A DNA stretch of 64,000 bases from Streptomyces sp. CBMA291 (GCF_014596525.1 NZ_MSJP01000085.1:26957-90956), one strand, 5' to 3'. Positions 41,786 through 50,440 are shown, numbered from the stretch's first letter. Made by a program: numbers and translations. Notes: generated from the letters alone by a model not told the origin.

Positions 41786-42264
41786 TGAATATCCAGCCGA
41801 CGCCCTACGATCACCCCGACGCCGTCGCACTCGACGCCGAGGTCCAGGCGGAGTACGCCGTCCGCTACGACGACGAGGGCGATGTCACACCCCTGGACGC
41901 CGGGATGTTCTCGCCGCCGCGCGGTCTCTACCTCCTCGCCTACGACCCCGAGGGCCGGCCGGTCGCCACCGGCGGCTGGCGCACCCAGGACAAGAACGAC
42001 GAGGGGTACGAGGACGGCGACGCCGAACTCAAGCGCATGTACGTCGTCCCCGACGCCCGGGGCCTCGGCCTGGCCCGCCGCATCCTGGCCGCCCTGGAGG
42101 CCGACGCCCGCGCCGCCGGCCGCACCCGCATGGTCCTGGAGACGGGCACGGCCCAGCCCGAGGCCGTGGCCCTCTACGTCTCCAGCGGCTACGCGTCCTG
42201 CGCCAAGTTCGGCCACTACCGCGACTACGACAACAGCCTCTGCTACGCCAAGCCGCTGGCCTGA
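41785..42264 (+). CDS. GNAT acetyltransferase
   Basis: 159 aa. LLAYDPEGRPVATGGWR, KRMYVVPDARGLGLARRIL (acetyl-CoA loop RGLGLA) and EAVALYVSSGYA are the classic GNAT motifs A and B. The substrate is unknown. The start codon is part of the palindrome at 41772-41785 and the message is predicted leaderless, so the gene looks tightly regulated. Confidence 0.92.
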   Translation: MNIQPTPYDHPDAVALDAEVQAEYAVRYDDEGDVTPLDAGMFSPPRGLYLLAYDPEGRPVATGGWRTQDKNDEGYEDGDAELKRMYVVPDARGLGLARRILAALEADARAAGRTRMVLETGTAQPEAVALYVSSGYASCAKFGHYRDYDNSLCYAKPLA

Positions 42265-42324
42265 GCACCGGACGGGACCGGGCGCCCCGGGGCCTGTCCG
42301 GCGATTCTCGTCGGGTCCGGGCCG

Positions 42325-43455
42325 TCAGCGCAGGATGTCCCGCCAGACGTCGATCAGTCCGGCCTCGTCCTTGTAGGTGCGCTTGCCGCCCCGCGCCCGG
42401 TGCACCACCTCGTACCGCCCGATCAGCTCCTTGGCCGTCCGCTCGATCACCCCGGGCAGCCGGTCCTCGATCAGCTCCCGCCAGTCGTGCCGGGAACCGG
42501 CCTCCACGTGCAGCTCCTCGAAGGGCAGCAGGCCCCGGCACGCCCTCCCCGCGATGAGGTCGGGGGCGTAGTCGATCAGCAGCCCGGCGCCCCGGCGCAT
42601 CCACCCCGGCAGCTTCCGCAGCGCCTCCCGCGCTCCGGCGTACGCCTCCACCGCGCGCACCACCCCGAGCGGGCTCATCCGGTCGTGGAACACCCCCAGG
42701 TAGAGCGGGGCGCCCGCCCCGGCCCAGAGGAGTTCGAGACCCTCGTCGGTGCTCGCCAGGTGTACGGCCTCCAGGCTGGGAAGCGGGGAGAGGCAGGCGA
42801 GGCCCCGGGTGACCTCGCGCATCGTGAAGCAGCGCCGGTGCGGCCCGGCGGAGACGCCCCGGCGCGGGTCGAAGAACCCCTCCTTCTCCCAGTCCCCCGC
42901 CATCAGCGCCCGCAGGTTCGGGCAGCGGATCAGACCGTCCTGCGCCGTCGTCGCGTTGACCAGCCGGTGCCCGTCGTCGTGCAGCGCCCGTGCCACGTCG
43001 CGGAACCGCCCGCAGTGGATCTCCAGGCGTACGGTCGACCGCGCCAGATGCTCCGGTCCCAGCGCGGCGAGCGCCTCGGCCAGGATCCGCAGCCGCTGGA
43101 AGCCGTCGATGCACTCCACCCCGAAGATGTGGAGCACGGGGGAGAAGCCGCGCCCGGCGAACTCCGGCAGGTGCACCTCGTCGGCGCCCAGGACGATCCG
43201 GTGGGCCCAGCCGAAGGACTCGGGCCGCTCCCTGAGGAGCGCGGCGAGTTCGAGGTTGACCGGGGTCCCGCCGAGGAAGCCCCGGCGCGCGCCGAGGACC
43301 CGCGCCGCATCGGGTCCCGCCGCGAGCGAGGCCAGCTCCACCGCCGACACCTCGACGTCCCAGCCGTGCCGGCTCTGGGAGATGTGGCGGGGGTTCAGGA
43401 CGAGGGCTTCCCTGGCCGAGAAGTCCCAGGGCGCGGAGAGGGATTCGTGAGTCAC
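42325..43455 (-). CDS. AIPR-like protein (possible abortive-infection/DGQHR-type fold)
   Basis: 376 aa, not recognised at full length. Residues about 55-190 follow the pattern of the AIPR domain: RRGFLGGTPVNLELAALL with a PESFGWAHRIV stretch (compare 'vN..i..tl...P..F...N.Gi'), then GVECIDGFQRLRIL in the place of the 'i.nG.QT/DGQHR' motif, then LVNATTAQDGLIRCPNL matching 'ATNtQn.v...dl'. The rest is helical with no membrane segment. AIPR proteins were first named from phage-resistance abortive infection systems. The match is by eye and needs a profile search. GTG start, weak ribosome site. Confidence 0.55.
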   Translation of the reverse strand: MTHESLSAPWDFSAREALVLNPRHISQSRHGWDVEVSAVELASLAAGPDAARVLGARRGFLGGTPVNLELAALLRERPESFGWAHRIVLGADEVHLPEFAGRGFSPVLHIFGVECIDGFQRLRILAEALAALGPEHLARSTVRLEIHCGRFRDVARALHDDGHRLVNATTAQDGLIRCPNLRALMAGDWEKEGFFDPRRGVSAGPHRRCFTMREVTRGLACLSPLPSLEAVHLASTDEGLELLWAGAGAPLYLGVFHDRMSPLGVVRAVEAYAGAREALRKLPGWMRRGAGLLIDYAPDLIAGRACRGLLPFEELHVEAGSRHDWRELIEDRLPGVIERTAKELIGRYEVVHRARGGKRTYKDEAGLIDVWRDILR

Positions 43456-43517
43456 ACCCGGCTAACTCGCCGGGCCCCCGGAAGGTCGCGGCCGAATGGC
43501 TCACAGCCGCCGCGGGT

Positions 43518-44159
43518 TCAGCCCGCCCGGTCCAGGACCCCCTCCACCACCGTGTGCAGATGGCGGCGGAACCGGTCGAGGACGGCCAGGTCGCGGGGGC
43601 CGAGGCGGCGGCCCGCCGGGTCGATCACGCCCGCCTGCCCGAAGGAGTGCGCGGTCCACACGATCGTGAAGACCAGCATCTCGACGTCGACCCCGGCGCC
43701 GATGTCCGCCCGTTCGAGCACCTCGCGCACGGCGGCGGCGACCTCGGCGACCAGCGGGCCCGCGAACTCGCTCTCGATCTCCGCGAGATCGGCCCGCTCC
43801 GAGAGCCAGCGGCGCATCCAGAGCGCCGGGACCTCGGGGTGGTTCAGACAGAAGGAGAGATAGGCGTCGACGAAGCCGAGCAGCGCGGTCCGCGCCTCCC
43901 CGGCCGACGTGCCGCAGCCGTGCAGCTGCCCGAGCGCCTCGGTGACCACCTCCCGCTGGGCCAGATGCGCCCGGCGCATCACCGCCCGGTACAACTCGGC
44001 CTTCCCGCCGACGTGGTAGGCGACCGTCGCGATGTTGAGCCCGACCGCCTCCCCGATGGCACGGGTGCTGGTGGCGTCGTAGCCACGCTCGGCGAAGAGC
44101 CGGGTGGCGGCGGCCAGGATGCGTTCACGACTGGAACCGTCGTCGGGCCGGGAGGTCAT
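43518..44159 (-). CDS. TetR-family regulator
   Basis: 213 aa. The HTH at about 10-55 (STRAIGEAVGLNIATVAYHVGGK) is followed by a CerR/TetR_C-type ligand domain (HPEVPALWMRRWLSERADL). ATG 44159 has TAGCCT ending 7 bases upstream (leaderless). It is divergent from the FMO-SDR-MFS-TauE operon, which it probably controls. TCCAA-N7-TTGGA (about 44194-44210) in the shared gap is an operator candidate. Confidence 0.9.
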   Translation of the reverse strand: MTSRPDDGSSRERILAAATRLFAERGYDATSTRAIGEAVGLNIATVAYHVGGKAELYRAVMRRAHLAQREVVTEALGQLHGCGTSAGEARTALLGFVDAYLSFCLNHPEVPALWMRRWLSERADLAEIESEFAGPLVAEVAAAVREVLERADIGAGVDVEMLVFTIVWTAHSFGQAGVIDPAGRRLGPRDLAVLDRFRRHLHTVVEGVLDRAG

Positions 44160-44166
44160 GTCTCCG

Positions 44167-44172
44167 AGGCTA
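44167..44172 (-). promoter_or_regulatory. -10 hexamer TAGCCT for leaderless TetR gene
   Basis: Ends 7 bases before ATG 44159. Confidence 0.5.
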
Positions 44173-44293
44173 CCGGACGTATCCAAGCGGTTCCAATCAG
44201 CTGTTGGAGAGCGTTTTCGCAGGTCGGAAAGGATTGCACAGCTCTCCATCATTCGATTGAATGAGGCCTCCCCACGGAAGGGAGGACCCGGTC

Positions 44294-45748
44294 ATGGGCT
44301 CGACGGGAGTGGCCGTCATCGGCGCCGGGGCGGCGGGACTCGCCACGGCCAAGGCACTGCTCGACGAAGGACTGGACGTCACCGTCCTGGAGAGGGGCAC
44401 CCGCCCCGGCGGCCTGTGGGCCGGGGACGACACCGCCGGGGACTCACCGGCGTACGGCAGCCTGCACCTCAACACCAGCAAGGGCCGCACCCAGTTCGCG
44501 GACCTCCCCATGCCCGCCGAGTGGCCCGACTTCCCCTCGGCGGCGCTGATCGCCCGCTACCTCGCCCGGTACGCCGACGACTTCGGGATCACCGGCCGCA
44601 TCCGCTTCGCCACGACGGTCACGGCGGTCCGCCGCGCGGGGACGGGCGGCTCGGGCACGGACTCGGACTCGGACGCCGATACGGGCTCCGAACCGGACAC
44701 CGGCACCGGCACCGGCACCGGTTCGGGCACCGATGCGGGCTCCGGATCCGGTTGGGAGGTCGAGTCCGTGACCGGGGCCACCACCGTCACCGAGCGCTAC
44801 GCCGCCGTCGTCGTCGCCAACGGGCACAACCGGGACCCCAAATGGCCGTCCCCCGCCTACCCCGGCACCTTCGACGGCACCCAGATGCACGCCCACGACT
44901 ACCGCTCCCCCGAGCCGTTCGCCGGGCGCCGGGTCCTCGTCGTCGGCATGGGCAACTCCGCCATGGACATCGCCGTCGACGCCTCGTACGTCTCCACCGG
45001 CCCCGTCCTGCTCTCCGCCCGGCACGGCACCCACATCGTCCCCAAGTACCTCTTCGGCCGCCCCTCCGACGCCACCGGCGGCGCCCTCGCCGTGCTGCCC
45101 TGGCGGCTGCGCCAGCGGGTCGCCGAGACCGTGCTGCGGCTCGCCGTCGGCACCCCCGAGCGCTACGGCCTCCCCCGCCCCGCCGGCGGCCTCTTCCAGA
45201 ACCACCCCACCATCAGCGACACCGTCCTGCACCGCCTCACCCACGGCGAGATCGCCGCCCGGCCCGGCATCGCCCGGCTCGACGGACGGCGGGTCCACTT
45301 CACCGACGGCACCGCCGAGGACGTCGACGTCCTCGTCTGGGCCACCGGCTACCACGTCACCCTCCCCTTCCTCGACCGCGCCTGGACCGGCGACGACCCC
45401 GAGGCCATGCCGCTCTACCAGCGGGTCTTCCACCTCGACGACCCCACGCTCGCCTTCGTCGGCCTGATGCAGTCCACCGGCGCCGCGCTGCCCGTCGTCG
45501 AGGCCCAGGCGAAGCTCGTCGCCGCCCATCTCTCCGGCCGCTACGCCCTGCCCGCCCCCGCCGAGCAGCGCACCGCCGTCCGGCGCGCCCACGCCGCCGC
45601 CGTCCGGCGCTGGGGCACCAAGCGCCCCATGATGCGCGTCGACTTCGACCAGTACGTCTCCGCCCTGCCCCGCGAGATCCGGGCCGGTGTCCGCCGCGCC
45701 GCCCGGGGCGCCACCGTCCCCGTCCCGAAGGCGAAGGCCCGCGCATGA
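44294..45748 (+). CDS. Flavin-containing monooxygenase (FMO)
   Basis: A 484-aa class B flavoprotein with FAD motif VAVIGAGAAGLA, the FMO fingerprint FxGxxxHxxxY in FDGTQMHAHDYR, NADPH motif VVGMGNSAMDIA and the C-terminal VWATGYHV. It N- or S-oxygenates or hydroxylates a small nucleophile. A roughly 35-residue Gly/Thr/Asp/Ser low-complexity loop (about 115-150) is inserted before the fingerprint. GGAGG lies 8 bases before ATG 44294. The stop overlaps the next ATG (ATGA). Confidence 0.93.
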   Translation: MGSTGVAVIGAGAAGLATAKALLDEGLDVTVLERGTRPGGLWAGDDTAGDSPAYGSLHLNTSKGRTQFADLPMPAEWPDFPSAALIARYLARYADDFGITGRIRFATTVTAVRRAGTGGSGTDSDSDADTGSEPDTGTGTGTGSGTDAGSGSGWEVESVTGATTVTERYAAVVVANGHNRDPKWPSPAYPGTFDGTQMHAHDYRSPEPFAGRRVLVVGMGNSAMDIAVDASYVSTGPVLLSARHGTHIVPKYLFGRPSDATGGALAVLPWRLRQRVAETVLRLAVGTPERYGLPRPAGGLFQNHPTISDTVLHRLTHGEIAARPGIARLDGRRVHFTDGTAEDVDVLVWATGYHVTLPFLDRAWTGDDPEAMPLYQRVFHLDDPTLAFVGLMQSTGAALPVVEAQAKLVAAHLSGRYALPAPAEQRTAVRRAHAAAVRRWGTKRPMMRVDFDQYVSALPREIRAGVRRAARGATVPVPKAKARA

Positions 45749-46596
45749 CCCTCAACCCCCTCTCCCGGCGCCGCGATCCCCGGGGCCTGCGGGTCCTCGT
45801 CACCGGCGCGTCCGGCACCATCGGCCGCGCCCTCGGCGCCCGGCTCGCCGCCGCCGGGGCCCAGGTGATCGGTCTCGACCTGCGGCCCGGCGGCGACGAG
45901 CCGTTCACCGTGCTCCGCTGCGACATCACCGACCCCGACAGCGTCACCGAGGCCGTCGCCGACGCCCTCGCTCTCCTCGGCGGCCTCGACCTCCTCGTCA
46001 ACAACGCCGGGATCGGCGGCCCCGCACCCGCCGAACACGCCCCGGGCGACGAGGTCCGCCGTCAGCTCGACATCAACCTCCTCGGCACCTGGCGGGTCTC
46101 CGCCGCCTGCGTCGACGCCCTCGTCGCCGCCCGGGGCCGGGTCGTCGTGGTCACCTCCCGGATGGCCGTCATGCAGCTCCCGCTCGCCGCCGCGTACGGC
46201 GCGTCCAAGCGGGCGGTCGTCGCCTACGCCGACGCGCTGCGCCTCGAACTCGCCACCCATGTCACCGTCAGCTGCGTCTACCCCTCGGCCGTCCGCAGCC
46301 CCATCCACGACTCCACCAAGGAAGCCGGGCTCTCCCTTGAGGGCATGAGCGTGTACGAGCCGCTGGACGGAGTCGTCGACGCCATCGAGCGGGCCGCCCT
46401 GAGCACCCGGCCGCTCCGGGACGTGACCACCACCCGCAAGGGCGCCGTGGAGTTCTTCCTCGCCCGCCATCTGCCCGCGCTCACCGACCGGATCGTGGCC
46501 CGCACCTTCGCCGCGCGGGCCGCGTCCGGCGCGTTCGACGGGGCGCCGCTCGCCGCCGGGGCCGTCGACCGGCACCGGAACCGGAACCGGCCGTGA
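45745..46596 (+). CDS. Short-chain dehydrogenase coupled to the FMO
   Basis: A 283-aa SDR with TGASGTIGRALG, NNAGI, the catalytic Ser in VTSRMAVMQ and Y-G-A-S-K. It probably works on the same substrate chain as the FMO, whose stop it overlaps. Its own stop overlaps the transporter's GTG. The C-terminus is an RHRNRNRP tail. Confidence 0.92.
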   Translation: MTLNPLSRRRDPRGLRVLVTGASGTIGRALGARLAAAGAQVIGLDLRPGGDEPFTVLRCDITDPDSVTEAVADALALLGGLDLLVNNAGIGGPAPAEHAPGDEVRRQLDINLLGTWRVSAACVDALVAARGRVVVVTSRMAVMQLPLAAAYGASKRAVVAYADALRLELATHVTVSCVYPSAVRSPIHDSTKEAGLSLEGMSVYEPLDGVVDAIERAALSTRPLRDVTTTRKGAVEFFLARHLPALTDRIVARTFAARAASGAFDGAPLAAGAVDRHRNRNRP

Positions 46597-48005
46597 CCGC
46601 CCCCGACCCCCGGCCCGGCACCCCGCCGCAACCGCCCGCGACCACGCCCGTCCCTCCGCCCGGCTCTCCGCCCGGCGCCCGCCCCGGCGCCACCCGGGGC
46701 GCCCTCTCCCTCTACGCCACCGGCTCGGTCGGGATGGGCGTCTGGGTCACCGTCCCGGGGCTGCTGCTGCTCTACTTCCTCACCGACGTCCTCGGCGTCC
46801 CCGCCCTCCTCGCCGGACCGGCCCTGCTGCTGCCCAAGGTGGTGGACGTCGTCGTCCATCCGCTGCTCGGCTCCCGCTCGGACCGGGAGGCGCGGCGGCA
46901 CGGGCACCGCCGCCGGATGATGCGCACCGGGCTGCTGCTCGGCGTGGCCCTGGTCGGCATGTTCAGCGTGCCGTCCGGTCTCACCGGCGCCCCGGCGGCG
47001 CTCTGGGTGGCCTGCTGGTTCGTGGCGGGGAACCTGCTCTTCGCCGGTTTCCAGGTGCCGTATCTGACGACCCCTTCGGATCTGCGGGTGGGCTACCACG
47101 AGCGGACCCGGGTCTTCATGTTCCGGATGATCCTGCTGACCGTGGGCCTGCTCGGCGCGGGGGTCGCCGCGCCCGCCCTGTCCGCCGCCGGTGGCCGCTC
47201 CGACTACACCCGGATGGCGCTGCTGCTCGCCGTCGTGATGGCCGTCTCGGCGGGCGTGGCGCTGACCGGCGTCCGCAGGCTGACCGAGGAGTGCGGCTTC
47301 CGCCCGCCCGACGCGGACGCCGGGCACTCCACCCCGGCCGATCTGAAGGTCGCCTGGCGGGACCGGAACTTCCGGGCGCTCGTCCTGTCGTACCTGTTCA
47401 CCGGCACGACCACGCATCTCTTCCTGGCCGCGCTGCCGTACGTCACCGCGTACGTCTTCGGCGAGACCCGGCTCACCGCCCTCTTCATGGGCCTGTTCCT
47501 CGGCCCGGCGCTCTTCGCGGGCCCCGTCTGGTCCCGCTGGTCGCGGAGGTACGGCAAGCAGCGGGGGCTGCTGCTCTCCCAAGGCGCGTTCGCGGCGGGC
47601 TCGTTGGCGCTGCTGCCGGGCGCCGCGCTCGGCGGGACGGCGGGGGTCGTGCTCGCCGCCGTCGACGTGATGGTCATGGGCATCGCGTTCTCCGGGCTCC
47701 AGCTGTTCGCCTTCTCGATGCTGCCCGACGCGGTCGCGGCGGCGGAGGCGGCGGGCTCCTCGAAGGCGGGGGCGTACACCGGGGTGTGGACGGCGACCGA
47801 GGCGACCGGCACGGCCGTCGGCCCCTACCTGTACTCCGCCGTCCTCGCCCTCGGCGGCTTCGTCTCCAGCACGGCCGGGGATCCCGTCACCCAGTCCGGT
47901 ACGGCGCTCGGCGCGCTGGTCGTCGGCTTCACCGCCGTACCGGCCGTGCTCATGGCGATCGCCCTGTGGTGTCAGCGCCGCTGCGCCCTGGACGCCGCCG
48001 CGTGA
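46593..48005 (+). CDS. MFS transporter, GPH-like (MFS_2)
   Basis: 470 aa, about twelve membrane segments after a Pro-rich 30-residue head. GSRSDREARRHGHRR in the 2-3 loop and GGRSDYTRMA are characteristic of glycoside-pentoside-hexuronide-type carriers. Its place in the FMO operon suggests import or export of the substrate oxidised there. Confidence 0.9.
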   Translation: MTAPDPRPGTPPQPPATTPVPPPGSPPGARPGATRGALSLYATGSVGMGVWVTVPGLLLLYFLTDVLGVPALLAGPALLLPKVVDVVVHPLLGSRSDREARRHGHRRRMMRTGLLLGVALVGMFSVPSGLTGAPAALWVACWFVAGNLLFAGFQVPYLTTPSDLRVGYHERTRVFMFRMILLTVGLLGAGVAAPALSAAGGRSDYTRMALLLAVVMAVSAGVALTGVRRLTEECGFRPPDADAGHSTPADLKVAWRDRNFRALVLSYLFTGTTTHLFLAALPYVTAYVFGETRLTALFMGLFLGPALFAGPVWSRWSRRYGKQRGLLLSQGAFAAGSLALLPGAALGGTAGVVLAAVDVMVMGIAFSGLQLFAFSMLPDAVAAAEAAGSSKAGAYTGVWTATEATGTAVGPYLYSAVLALGGFVSSTAGDPVTQSGTALGALVVGFTAVPAVLMAIALWCQRRCALDAAA

Positions 48006-48706
48006 CCACGATGGAGGCGGTGGCGGTGGTCGCCGTGGCCCTGGGCGCGTTCGCGCAGGCGGCCACCGGGATGGGCTTCTCCCTGGTGGCGGCCCCGCCG
48101 CTGATCGCCGCCCTCGGCCCGCACCGGGGCGTCCCCACGGTCCTGCTCCTCGCGGTCCTGGCCTCGCTGCTGCCGCTCTCCCGGGGCTGGCGGCACACCC
48201 GCGCCCGGGACGCGGGCCGGCTGCTGCTGCCGACGCTGCTCGCCACGCCCGTGGCGGCGTGGCTGCTGGCGCCCGTGGACACCCGGCTCCTCGCGGTGGC
48301 GGCCGGGTGCGGGGTCCTCGCCGGGGTGGCGCTGCTGGCCCGGGGCCGCCACTGGCCGTTCCTCGAACGCCCCGGCGGCGCCTGGCTCACCGGTCTGGGC
48401 AGCGCGGGCCTGAACGTGATCGGCGGTGTGGGCGGCCCCCCGATCGGCCTGTACGCGGCCCACGCGGGCTGGCCCGCCCGGGAGACCCGCGCGACCCTGC
48501 ACGCCTTCTTCCTGGTCCAGAACCTGGCCACGGCCGCCGTCCTGGGCCCCGCCCTCCCCCCATGGCCGATGATCGCCGCCCTCGCGGCGGGCGCCGCCAC
48601 CGGCATGACCCTGGCCCCCCGCCTCTCCCCCGCCGCCACCCGGAGGGGCCTTCTCACGGTCTCGTGCGTGGGGGCGGTGACGCTGATCGCCACGGCGTGG
48701 GGGTGA
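48002..48706 (+). CDS. TauE/SafE-family anion permease
   Basis: 234 aa with about eight membrane segments in two repeats, each opening with a Gly/Phe/Gln pattern (GAFAQAATGMGFSLVAAPPL and GLNVIGGVGGPPIGLY). Members move sulfite, sulfoacetate or other organosulfur anions. GTG overlaps the MFS stop (GTGA). Together with an FMO this hints at organosulfur metabolism. It converges on a GNAT gene only 9 bases away. Confidence 0.9.
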   Translation: MTTMEAVAVVAVALGAFAQAATGMGFSLVAAPPLIAALGPHRGVPTVLLLAVLASLLPLSRGWRHTRARDAGRLLLPTLLATPVAAWLLAPVDTRLLAVAAGCGVLAGVALLARGRHWPFLERPGGAWLTGLGSAGLNVIGGVGGPPIGLYAAHAGWPARETRATLHAFFLVQNLATAAVLGPALPPWPMIAALAAGAATGMTLAPRLSPAATRRGLLTVSCVGAVTLIATAWG

Positions 48707-48715
48707 GGCGGTCCG

Positions 48716-49168
48716 TCAGAGCTGCAACTTGAAGCCCACGTGCGAGCCCGTGAAGCCCAGGCGCTCGTAGAAGCGGTGGGCGTCGGTGCGGGCCGAGTCC
48801 GAGGTGAGCTGCACCAGTTGGCAGCCCTGGCGGCGGGACTCGTCGACGGCCCACTCGATGAGCTTGGCGCCGAGGCCGTGACCGCGCTCCGAACCGTGGA
48901 TCCGTACCCCCTCGATGATCGAGCGGGTCGAGCCCTTGCGGGAGAGCCCCGGAACGATCGTGAGCTGGAGAGTGCCGACCACCACGCCGTCGCGATCGGC
49001 GACGACCAGCAGCTGATTCGGGTCGCTTTGCAGTCGCTCATAAGCGAGTTGATAGGGAGTCAGATCGTCCGGGGACTCGCGCGTGGCGCCCAGTGCGTCG
49101 TCCGCGAGCATGGCGACGATGTCTGCGATGTCGTCCCGCACGGCGGGACGGATGCCGAGAGTAGTCAT
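48716..49168 (-). CDS. GNAT acetyltransferase
   Basis: 150 aa. VVVGTLQLTIVPGLSRKGSTRS, EGVRIHGSERGHGLGAKLIEWAV (acetyl-CoA loop) and DAHRFYERLGF are clear GNAT motifs. The ATG at 49168 has TAGCAT ending 7 bases upstream, so this start (leaderless) is preferred to ATG 49177 three codons earlier, which overlaps the hexamer. The substrate is unknown. Confidence 0.9.
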   Translation of the reverse strand: MTTLGIRPAVRDDIADIVAMLADDALGATRESPDDLTPYQLAYERLQSDPNQLLVVADRDGVVVGTLQLTIVPGLSRKGSTRSIIEGVRIHGSERGHGLGAKLIEWAVDESRRQGCQLVQLTSDSARTDAHRFYERLGFTGSHVGFKLQL

Positions 49169-49175
49169 ACGGCGC

Positions 49176-49181
49176 ATGCTA
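49176..49181 (-). promoter_or_regulatory. -10 hexamer TAGCAT for leaderless GNAT gene
   Basis: Ends 7 bases before ATG 49168. Confidence 0.5.
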
Positions 49182-49295
49182 ACCAGACAACCCCCACGAG
49201 GGGAGGCTAGTTGACCACATACCAGCCAAACCGCTTTCACCTGGGAAATTCTGCCGACAAGAGGAATCGGAAACTCTTCACCTCCCGTGATCCAT

Positions 49296-49308
49296 CTCAC
49301 AATGTGAG
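49296..49308. promoter_or_regulatory. Inverted repeat upstream of the biosynthetic gene cluster
   Basis: CTCAC-AAT-GTGAG, perfect 5-3-5, 122 bases before the first gene of the cluster. It lies in a 262-bp gap (49169-49430) of noticeably lower GC. A candidate operator for an unlinked regulator. Confidence 0.45.
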
Positions 49309-49430
49309 CCGTTGCGCCCCTGCTCTCCCTCCCGGAGGATCACCCCGGGGCAAGCCGGATGGCTCGATCTCGACCAGACCGTCGAATCGCCAACCGGCCG
49401 TAAGAACAACTGAGGATGGGGGAATCCTGT

Positions 49431-50159
49431 ATGTCTACGGCCCTTGATGTTCACACTCGGGAACTTGCTGAGCAGGGGTACACGCTGCTCGAAGGGATCA
49501 CCACGGACGAGGAGGCGGCCACCGCTGTCGGCGTCTTCGGCGACCTGGTCCCGCAGTACGACGGCTCGCTGCGGTACCAGGTGAAGGCCGCTCCCGGATT
49601 CGAGGAGCGCCGCTACTCCAAGAGCGTCAACACGATCCTGGTGCACACCGAGGCACCGGGCTGGAACCCGCCGCCCACGTACCTGGCCCTGCACTGCCGG
49701 GTCCAGGCCGCCTGCGGCAGCGGCCACACCGAACTCGCCGACATGCGGCGGTTCGTGGCCTCTCTGCCCGAACACGACCGGGCCACGCTCCACGAGCGGG
49801 CCATCGACTGGATCGGCCACAACACCGGGGGCGTCGGCACCGAAGGCGTGCGACGCCCCGTCGTCGAGGTCGCCGACGGCGGCCAGGAGATCCTGCGCTT
49901 CAGCTACAACCTGCTGACCACCGGCCAGTACGACCCGCCGGTCGACGCCACCGTCGACCCCGGCCGACTGCCGCTCGGCAGCTTCGGCATCCACCTCGCG
50001 GAGCAGGCCGAGGCCTTCTTCCGGGAGAACCGCGTCTCGGTGCTCATCCCCGAGAACCACGTCCTGGTCTGGGACAACCAGCGCATGGTGCACGCCCGTT
50101 CCGCCTACACGGACGAGCGTCGCCACCTCACCCGCTACTGGATCGCCGCCCAGCGCTGA
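49431..50159 (+). CDS. TauD/TfdA-type 2-oxoglutarate/Fe(II) oxygenase
   Basis: 242 aa. The facial triad is seen as H72-T-E74 (in ILVHTEAPGW) and a distal His221 in RMVHARSAY, followed by RHLTRYW with the 2-oxoglutarate-binding Arg. The closest look is to amino-acid hydroxylases of the clavaminate/VioC-TauD branch. It would hydroxylate or desaturate an amino acid or peptide of the cluster. GGGGGA lies 7 bases before ATG 49431. A 281-bp repeat-containing gap separates it from the main operon. Confidence 0.9.
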   Translation: MSTALDVHTRELAEQGYTLLEGITTDEEAATAVGVFGDLVPQYDGSLRYQVKAAPGFEERRYSKSVNTILVHTEAPGWNPPPTYLALHCRVQAACGSGHTELADMRRFVASLPEHDRATLHERAIDWIGHNTGGVGTEGVRRPVVEVADGGQEILRFSYNLLTTGQYDPPVDATVDPGRLPLGSFGIHLAEQAEAFFRENRVSVLIPENHVLVWDNQRMVHARSAYTDERRHLTRYWIAAQR

Positions 50160-50162
50160 CCC

Positions 50163-50280
50163 GTGCGACCGCCGGACGACCGGCATCGCCCCGTACCCCC
50201 GTGCGACCGCCGGACAGCCGGCATCGCCCCGTACCCCGTACCCCCGTGCGACCGCCGGACAACCGGCATCGCCCCGTACC
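50163..50280 (+). repeat. Three tandem hairpin-forming repeats in the cluster leader
   Basis: Three copies of a roughly 37-47-bp unit starting GTGCGACCGCCGGAC (50163, 50200, 50247). Each contains GCCGG-N4/5-CCGGC-type inverted repeats. The rest of the gap to ATG 50441 is Arg/Ala-coding-like GC-rich DNA with no gene and no convincing promoter. Confidence 0.8.
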
Positions 50281-50440
50281 GCCGTCGACCGCCGACGCCG
50301 CCCCGCGCCGGCCGTCGGCCGACCCCGCGCGCCGTCGCTCCGTCGCGCCCGCGGCGGGCCGCGGAGACCCCGCGGCCCGCGCCGCCACGGCAGTGCTGTC
50401 GCCCGTTCACCGACATTGACACCACGTGAGGCCCAGAACC

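Noticed and set aside
49211..49447. 78-codon frame in front of the biosynthetic cluster
   Set aside because: No ribosome site, AT-rich third positions, and it overlaps the start of the oxygenase gene in another frame. The region is better read as promoter.
50163..50280. Triple repeat considered as CRISPR or as regulator iterons
   Set aside because: There are only three units with almost no spacer between them. It is kept as a hairpin repeat instead.
50416..50438. TTGACA 20 bases before the N-oxygenase start as a -35 box
   Set aside because: At the proper 17-base spacing the -10 would fall on the ATG (CCATGG), which is not promoter-like.
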